Origin: Rhizocola hellebori
GTDB lineage: Bacteria; Actinomycetota; Actinomycetes; Mycobacteriales; Micromonosporaceae
NCBI RefSeq assembly: GCF_016862955.1
Contig: NZ_BONY01000039.1
Coordinates: 1 to 64,000 of the forward strand
Reading direction: 5' to 3'
DNA length: 64,000 nucleotides
Shown: one piece after another, positions 59,371-64,000 of the stretch
Layout: every line of letters starts with the position of its first letter
How positions within the stretch are numbered: position 1 is the first letter of the stretch
Notes under the pieces: generated by a model
Told to the model about the DNA's origin: nothing
Database searches by the model: none
The model's input: the letters and a program-made list of their open reading frames with translations, nothing else
Made by a program: the position numbers and the translations under genes

Positions 59371-60686
59371 CCATGCTTCACCTCAACGCGTTCCTGATGG
59401 GCGTCGGGCACCACGAAGCCGCCTGGCGGCTGCCGGAAAGCGATCCCTTCGCGCAGACCGACGTCGAGCACTTCAAGCGCCTGGCCCGCATCGCCGAGCG
59501 CGGCAAGCTCGACTCGCTGTTTCTCGCCGACAGCCCGGTGCTGTGGAACAGCATCGGGAGGCGGCCGGCCGGCACGCTCGAACCGACCGTGCTGCTGACC
59601 GCCCTCGCCGGCGCCACCAACCACATTGGACTGATCGCGACCGCGTCGACCACCTACAACGAGCCGTTCAACCTCGCCCGCCGGTTCGCCTCGCTGGACC
59701 ACATCAGCGGCGGCCGGGCCGGCTGGAACATCGTCACCACGGCCGGGGTGGAGGCGGCCCGCAACTTCAACCTCGATGAGCTGCCCTCGCACCGGGACCG
59801 CTATGAGCGGGCGGCCGAATTCATCGAGGTGTCGCTGAAGCTATGGGACAGCTGGGATGACACCGCCCCGTTGGGCGACAAGGATTCCGGGCGATGGGGC
59901 GACGATGCCCTGCTCTACCCGCCCGGCCATAGCGGGCAATACTTCCGCGTGGCCGGCCCGCTGAATGTGCCGCGCTCGCCGCAGGGCTACCCGCTGCTGG
60001 TCCAGGCCGGGTCCTCGGAGGACGGAAAGGAGCTGGCAGCCCGCTACGCCGAGGCGGTCTTCACCGCACAGCAAACCCTCGCCGACGCGCAGGCGTTCTA
60101 CCGTGACCTCAAGCAGCGGGCCGCGCTCGCGGGCCGCGACCCGGACACGATCAAGATCCTGCCGGGGATCGTGCCCGCGATCGGGGAAAGCGAGGCGCAG
60201 GCACGCGAGCTGGAGGCCGAGCTGGATCGCCTGATCCGGCCCGAATACGCGCGCCAGCAGCTGGCCACCACCCTGCGCGTCGCCCCCGAAGACCTGGCCC
60301 TGGACGAGGAATTGCCGGCCGACCTGCCCAGCGAAGACGAGATCGAGGGGGCCAAGAGCCGCTACACGCTGATCGTCACCCTGGCCCGGCGGGAACGGCT
60401 GACCGTCCGTCAGCTCATCGGCCGGCTCGGCGGCGGGCGCGGGCACCGCACCTTCGCCGGAACACCCGAGCAGGTGGCCGATGCCATCGAGGAGTGGTTC
60501 CGCAGCGGCGCCGCCGACGGATTCAACATCATGCCGCCGGTACTGCCGTCCGGGCTGGAAACGTTCGTTGACCAGGTTGTGCCGATTCTGCAGCGCCGAG
60601 GACTGTTCCGCACCGAATACACCGGGACCACTCTGCGCGACCACTACGGCCTGACCCGCCCCGCCAACCAGTTCGTGACCGTTTAA
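59367..60686 (+). CDS. NtaA/SnaA/DszA-type FMN-dependent monooxygenase
   Basis: The 439-residue bacterial luciferase-like enzyme starts MTMLHLNAFLMGVGHHEAAW. It has DSLFLADSPVLW, GLIATASTTYNEPFNLARRF, DHISGGRAGWNIVTT, SSEDGKELAARYAEAVFTAQ and DGFNIMPPVLPSGLE, all of the NtaA/SnaA/SoxA(DszA) family. These use FMNH2 and O2 to cleave C-N or C-S bonds, for example in sulfones. Translationally coupled to ssuB, so desulfurisation of a transported sulfonate or sulfone is likely. The ATG at 59367 is chosen by the family start; earlier in-frame codons lie within ssuB. Confidence 0.9.
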   Translation: MTMLHLNAFLMGVGHHEAAWRLPESDPFAQTDVEHFKRLARIAERGKLDSLFLADSPVLWNSIGRRPAGTLEPTVLLTALAGATNHIGLIATASTTYNEPFNLARRFASLDHISGGRAGWNIVTTAGVEAARNFNLDELPSHRDRYERAAEFIEVSLKLWDSWDDTAPLGDKDSGRWGDDALLYPPGHSGQYFRVAGPLNVPRSPQGYPLLVQAGSSEDGKELAARYAEAVFTAQQTLADAQAFYRDLKQRAALAGRDPDTIKILPGIVPAIGESEAQARELEAELDRLIRPEYARQQLATTLRVAPEDLALDEELPADLPSEDEIEGAKSRYTLIVTLARRERLTVRQLIGRLGGGRGHRTFAGTPEQVADAIEEWFRSGAADGFNIMPPVLPSGLETFVDQVVPILQRRGLFRTEYTGTTLRDHYGLTRPANQFVTV

Positions 60687-60705
60687 CCAGTTGGAAGGAC
60701 CATCC

Positions 60706-61746
60706 ATGGTGGACTATCGACCCTTCGGGCGCACCGGCGTGCAGATCAGCTCGCTGACCCTGGGCGCAATGAACTTCGGCCAGCGGGGCAACCCCGATCA
60801 CGAGGACGGCATCCGGATCATCCATCGGGCGCTCGACGAGGGCATCAACGCCATCGACACCGCCGACGTCTACTCCCAGGGCGAATCAGAGGAGATCGTC
60901 GGCAAGGCCCTGGCCGGCGGGCGGCGCGACGACGTCTTCCTGGCCACCAAGTTCCACGGGCAGGTCGGCGACAACCCGCAGCATCGCGGCAACTCCCGCC
61001 GCTGGATCTTCCGGGCCGTCGAGAACAGCTTGCGCCGCTTGAACACCGACTGGATCGACCTGTACCAGGCGCACCGCCCCGAGCCCGACACCGACTTCGA
61101 CGAGACCCTGGGCGCGCTCACCGACCTGGTGCGCCAAGGAAAAGTCCGCTACCTCGGCACCTCCACCTTCGAGCCCTCGGCCGTCGTGGAGGGCCAGTGG
61201 ATCGCGGAGCGGCGCGGGCGGGAACGGGTGGTCAGCGAGCAGCCGCCCTACTCGATCCTGGCCCGCGAGATCGAACGCGAGCTGCTGCCGGTGGCCCAGC
61301 GCTACGGGCTGGCGGTGATCCCGTGGAGCCCGCTGGCCGGCGGCTGGCTCGCCGGCGGCTATCACCCCGGGATCGAAGCCCCGATCTCGCTGCGGGCCGA
61401 CCGGTTCCCGGCCCGGTTCGATCCGGCCTGGCCGGCCAACGCCGCCAAGCTCGCCGCCGTCGCCGAGCTGGCCGCGCTCGCCGAACAGGCCGGCCTGTCC
61501 CTGATCCACCTCGCGATCGCCTTCGTGCTGCAGCACCCCGCCGTCACGTCGGCCATCATCGGGCCGCGCACCTTGGCACACCTGGAGTCGCAACTGGGCG
61601 CGGCCAAGGTGACGCTCTCCCCCGATGTGCTGGACCGGATAGACGCCATCGTGCCGCCCGGCACCACCCTCAACCCCGCCGATTCCGGCTATCAGCCACC
61701 ATCGCTGGCCGACCCGGCGCGCCGCCGCCGCGGGGGCACCCGATGA
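60706..61746 (+). CDS. Aldo/keto reductase
   Basis: This 346-residue AKR (NADPH-dependent TIM barrel) has VDYRPFGRTGVQISSLTLGA, INAIDTADVYSQGESEEIVG (catalytic Asp and Tyr), VFLATKFHG (catalytic Lys), WIDLYQAHRPEPDT (catalytic His) and RYLGTSTFEP. It probably reduces an aldehyde released when a sulfonate is cleaved. It starts 19 nt after the monooxygenase, with GGAAGGAC as ribosome-binding site, and is followed by an overlapping FMN-reductase gene. Confidence 0.92.
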   Translation: MVDYRPFGRTGVQISSLTLGAMNFGQRGNPDHEDGIRIIHRALDEGINAIDTADVYSQGESEEIVGKALAGGRRDDVFLATKFHGQVGDNPQHRGNSRRWIFRAVENSLRRLNTDWIDLYQAHRPEPDTDFDETLGALTDLVRQGKVRYLGTSTFEPSAVVEGQWIAERRGRERVVSEQPPYSILAREIERELLPVAQRYGLAVIPWSPLAGGWLAGGYHPGIEAPISLRADRFPARFDPAWPANAAKLAAVAELAALAEQAGLSLIHLAIAFVLQHPAVTSAIIGPRTLAHLESQLGAAKVTLSPDVLDRIDAIVPPGTTLNPADSGYQPPSLADPARRRRGGTR

Positions 61747-62285
61747 GCCTCGATGTCGTGGTGCTGGTGGGCAATCCGCGGGCTGGATCGCGTACCCGAC
61801 AATTGGCTGAAACCTTGACCGAGACGCTGCTGGACCGGATCGGCCTGCCGCCCAACGGCTGGCGGGTGCTGGAGCTGGCCGACATCGTCGGGGTGTCGTT
61901 CGGGCCGGAACCGGCCTACGGCAACAAAGCGGGCCCCGATCCTTTCGCGACAGTCGCCTCGGCCCAGCTGCTGATCGTCGCGACGCCCGCCTATAAAGGC
62001 AGCTACACCGGGTTGTTGAAGGTCTTCCTGGATCGGTTCGGGCACCGGCAGCTCGCTGAGGTGACCGCGGTGCCGGTGGTGGTGGCCGCGTCACAGGCGC
62101 ACGCCGATGCGGCCGCGGCGGCACTGCACGATGTTCTGGCCGAGCTGGGCGCGCGAGTCCCAGCGCCTGCGCTCGCGGTGCTGGAGTCGCGTTTGGAGGA
62201 TGGGCGCGCCATCGCCGCGCAGTGGACGCAACAGCATGCCGGGGCCTTCGCCAACCGTCCGATCACGACAGCAGGGATCAGCTGA
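61743..62285 (+). CDS. ssuE: NADPH-dependent FMN reductase (SsuE/MsuE-like)
   Basis: This 180-residue flavodoxin-like flavin reductase has VVLVGNPRAGSRTRQLAET (FMN phosphate loop), then IVATPAYKGSYTGLLKVFLDRF, the pattern of SsuE/MsuE. It delivers FMNH2 to SsuD encoded by the next gene; their TGATG overlap couples translation. The operon thus has two flavin reductases of different fold (this one and the one at 56244), perhaps serving SsuD and the NtaA-type enzyme separately. Confidence 0.92.
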   Translation: MSLDVVVLVGNPRAGSRTRQLAETLTETLLDRIGLPPNGWRVLELADIVGVSFGPEPAYGNKAGPDPFATVASAQLLIVATPAYKGSYTGLLKVFLDRFGHRQLAEVTAVPVVVAASQAHADAAAAALHDVLAELGARVPAPALAVLESRLEDGRAIAAQWTQQHAGAFANRPITTAGIS

Positions 62286-63346
62286 TGAGCCTCGAATTCC
62301 TCTGGTACATCCCGAACCAGGTCCAGCCCGGCCATCGTGGCGACGACGCTGTCGCCAACCACAACAGTCTGCAAACCCTTACCGGTCAAGCAAAGGCGCT
62401 CGAAGATCACGGGTGGGGCGGTGCCCTGATCGGGACTGGCTGGGGCAGGCCGGACACCTTCACGGTCGCCACCGCGCTGGCCGCCCGGACCACAACCTTC
62501 CAGCCTCTGATCGCTGTCCGGCCCGGCTACTGGCGGCCGGCCAACTTCGCCTCCGCCGCGGCGACCCTCGACCATCTCAGCGAGGGGCGGGTGCTGATAA
62601 ACATCGTGTCGGGTAAGGACAATCTGGCCGCCTACGGCGATCACGAAGGCGACCAGGCCCACCGCTACGCCCGTACCAAGGAATTCCTGCAGATCGTCCG
62701 CAAGCTGTGGACTCAGGAAAGCGTCACCTTTCACGGCGAGCACTTCAGCGTCACCGACTCCACCGTGGTCCCGCGAACGGTCGTGCGCGGCGAGCGCAAA
62801 CACCCGCGTCTCTACTTCGGCGGCGCCTCCGAGGCCGCCGAGAGGGTCGCCGCGGCCGAAGCCGACGTCCAGCTCTTCTGGGGAGAGCCCCTCGACGGCG
62901 TCCAGGAACGGATCGAACGCCTCAAACAGCTCAGCGAGGAGCTGGGACGCGAACACGCGCCGCTCGAGTTCGGCCTGCGCATCACCACGCTTGTGCGCGA
63001 CACCAGCGAACAGGCCTGGGCCGATGCCGAGGCCAAGGTCGCCAAGATGGCGCAGGCCAACGGCGATATCCCGCGCAATCTGAACTGGCGGGCCGCAGTG
63101 GGCCAGCAGCGGCTGCTCGACCTCGCGGCCCGCGGCGAGGTGCTTGACGACAACCTTTACACCACACCCGGCAAGTTCGGCGGCGGCGGGGCGGGCACCA
63201 CCTGGCTCGTGGGGTCGGCCGAGGAGGTGGCGACCTCGCTACGCAAGTACGAGAAGCTCGGCATCACCCACTTCGTGCTCTCCGACACGCCCTATCTGCC
63301 GGAGATCAAGCGCCAGGGCGATCAGCTCCTGCCGCTGCTGCGCTGA
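62285..63346 (+). CDS. ssuD: FMNH2-dependent alkanesulfonate monooxygenase
   Basis: SsuD releases sulfite and an aldehyde from alkanesulfonates using FMNH2 and O2. The 353-residue luciferase-fold protein has EFLWYIPNQ, ALEDHGWGGALIGTGWGRPD, PLIAVRPGYWRPANFA, GRVLINIVSGKDN, RYARTKEFLQIVRKLW and LYFGGASEAAERVAAAEADV. A Cys normally near the active site is replaced by Gly/Thr in LIGTGWG. A long inverted repeat begins 5 nt after the stop. Confidence 0.92.
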   Translation: MSLEFLWYIPNQVQPGHRGDDAVANHNSLQTLTGQAKALEDHGWGGALIGTGWGRPDTFTVATALAARTTTFQPLIAVRPGYWRPANFASAAATLDHLSEGRVLINIVSGKDNLAAYGDHEGDQAHRYARTKEFLQIVRKLWTQESVTFHGEHFSVTDSTVVPRTVVRGERKHPRLYFGGASEAAERVAAAEADVQLFWGEPLDGVQERIERLKQLSEELGREHAPLEFGLRITTLVRDTSEQAWADAEAKVAKMAQANGDIPRNLNWRAAVGQQRLLDLAARGEVLDDNLYTTPGKFGGGGAGTTWLVGSAEEVATSLRKYEKLGITHFVLSDTPYLPEIKRQGDQLLPLLR

Positions 63347-63350
63347 TGGG

Positions 63351-63436
63351 CCTCACCGATTCGACAGCGGTGGATACGCTGCGGCCGCTCTAGTAGGCTG
63401 CCGACGGCATCCAATGGCCGCTGTCGATCGGTGAGG
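63351..63436 (+). promoter_or_regulatory. Long RBS-sequestering stem upstream of last gene
   Basis: CCTCACCGAT-T-CGACAGCGG (63351-63370) pairs with CCGCTGTCGATCGGTGAGG (63418-63436): a 19-bp stem with one bulge and a 47-nt loop. The right arm covers the GAGG part of the ribosome-binding site of the next gene. It could terminate ssuD transcripts or regulate translation. Confidence 0.6.
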
Positions 63437-63444
63437 AGTCTACA

Positions 63445-64000
63445 TTGAATTCTGAGTTGAGGAACGACTACCGTTCTGCGCTTGATGCGGTCATCGCCGA
63501 CACGGTCATCCCGGCCGCCGCTGACGTCGACCGCACCGGCACCTTTCCCCGAGCGGCGCTCAATGCTTTAGGCGACGCCGGGGTGCTGGGGCTCCTGTCG
63601 GCAGCTGAGGTCGGTGGCGGCGGCGGCTCACTGGCGGACGCGGCCGACGTGGTGGAACACCTCGCCGAGGCCTGCGGCTCGACCGCGATGGTGGTGCTCA
63701 TGCACTTCTCGGCCGTGTCCGTGCTCGAGGCGCACGGCCCGCGTGAGGTCCGCGAGGCCATCGCCCGCGGCGCGCACCTGAGCAGCCTCGCGTTTTCCGA
63801 AACCGGCTCGCGCAGCCACTTCTGGGCGCCGATGAGTACCGCGACCGGCGAGGGCGACGCCGTCAGGCTCGACGCCAGCAAGAGCTGGATCACCGCGGCC
63901 GGCGAGGCCGACAGCTACGTCTGGTCGAGCCGTCCCACTTCAGGTGACGGGCCGATGACCCTGTGGCTGGTGCCGTCGGATACGCCGGGGCTGAAGGTCG
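63445..64000 (+). CDS. Acyl-CoA-dehydrogenase-like flavoprotein (SfnB/DszC type), partial
   Basis: TTG at 63445 (GAGGAG 6 nt upstream) opens an acyl-CoA dehydrogenase-fold protein that runs off the right edge after ~185 residues. Visible motifs are FPRAALNALGDAGVLGLLSA, VGGGGGSLADAADVVEHLAE, STAMVVLMHFSAVSVLEAH and SSLAFSETGSRSHFWAP (the usual FAD/substrate segment), followed by ASKSWITAAGEADSYVWS. Within sulfonate/sulfone clusters such proteins are SfnB/DszC-like flavin-dependent monooxygenases rather than true dehydrogenases; this assignment rests on context. Confidence 0.85.
   Translation, partial: MNSELRNDYRSALDAVIADTVIPAAADVDRTGTFPRAALNALGDAGVLGLLSAAEVGGGGGSLADAADVVEHLAEACGSTAMVVLMHFSAVSVLEAHGPREVREAIARGAHLSSLAFSETGSRSHFWAPMSTATGEGDAVRLDASKSWITAAGEADSYVWSSRPTSGDGPMTLWLVPSDTPGLKV

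Overview
The window is high-GC DNA with pervasive GTG and TTG starts, ATGA-type gene overlaps, a type VII secretion (ESX) locus, paired dynamin-like GTPases and SigE-type/ECF sigma factors. This points to an actinomycete (Actinomycetota); I do not assign a family. No rRNA, tRNA, CRISPR array or insertion sequence was recognised.

Left part (1-12.1 kb): a partial ESX/T7SS locus on the minus strand. It has an EccC/EssC-like FtsK/SpoIIIE ATPase, an unknown protein running off the edge, two small helical WXG/ESX-like proteins and a 1503-residue putative ESX substrate with an internally duplicated glycine-rich module. A divergent ECF sigma/anti-sigma pair sits inside the locus.

Middle part (12-37 kb): mostly single genes. 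They include a GNAT acetyltransferase, membrane proteins, an SMI1/KNR4-like gene whose 3' end is frameshifted by a perfect 25-bp tandem duplication, mscL, a TIR domain fused to a GH15 glycoside hydrolase, a secreted cyclophilin, a Ser/Thr kinase with two near-identical fibronectin III domains, an ECF sigma factor fused to a membrane anchor and extracytoplasmic domain, a secreted von Willebrand A plus metzincin protein, an MBL hydrolase next to a membrane-anchored phosphodiesterase, and a secreted protein built of seven four-cysteine repeats. Around 36.6-36.9 kb two gene remnants lie back to back.

Right part (37-64 kb): a methyltransferase and two GTPases, then a ~20-kb sulfur-acquisition island. 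It carries metX-metY with a CoA-binding protein, an OsmC protein, a flavoprotein with an apparent ATC start, a cysteine-less Rrf2 (CymR-like) regulator, the sulfate ABC transporter (sbp-cysT-cysW-cysA), a frameshifted LUD gene with a divergent HxlR regulator, a DUF1684 protein with a polar amino-acid ABC transporter (cystine is a plausible substrate), a nitroreductase, and an ssu-type sulfonate/sulfone operon. The ssu operon contains a flavin reductase, SsuA, SsuC, SsuB, an NtaA/SnaA-type monooxygenase, an aldo/keto reductase, an FMN reductase, SsuD and an acyl-CoA-dehydrogenase-like flavoprotein.

The island appears to be co-regulated. A box TCCTA-N9-TAGGATAT, or a close variant, lies upstream of three of its operons, with a partial version in the metX/osmC intergenic region. 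The ssu operon is also preceded by a nearly leaderless 30-residue peptide ending in a cysteine cluster, the expected look of a cysteine-responsive attenuator. A 19-bp stem that would sequester the ribosome-binding site precedes the last gene.
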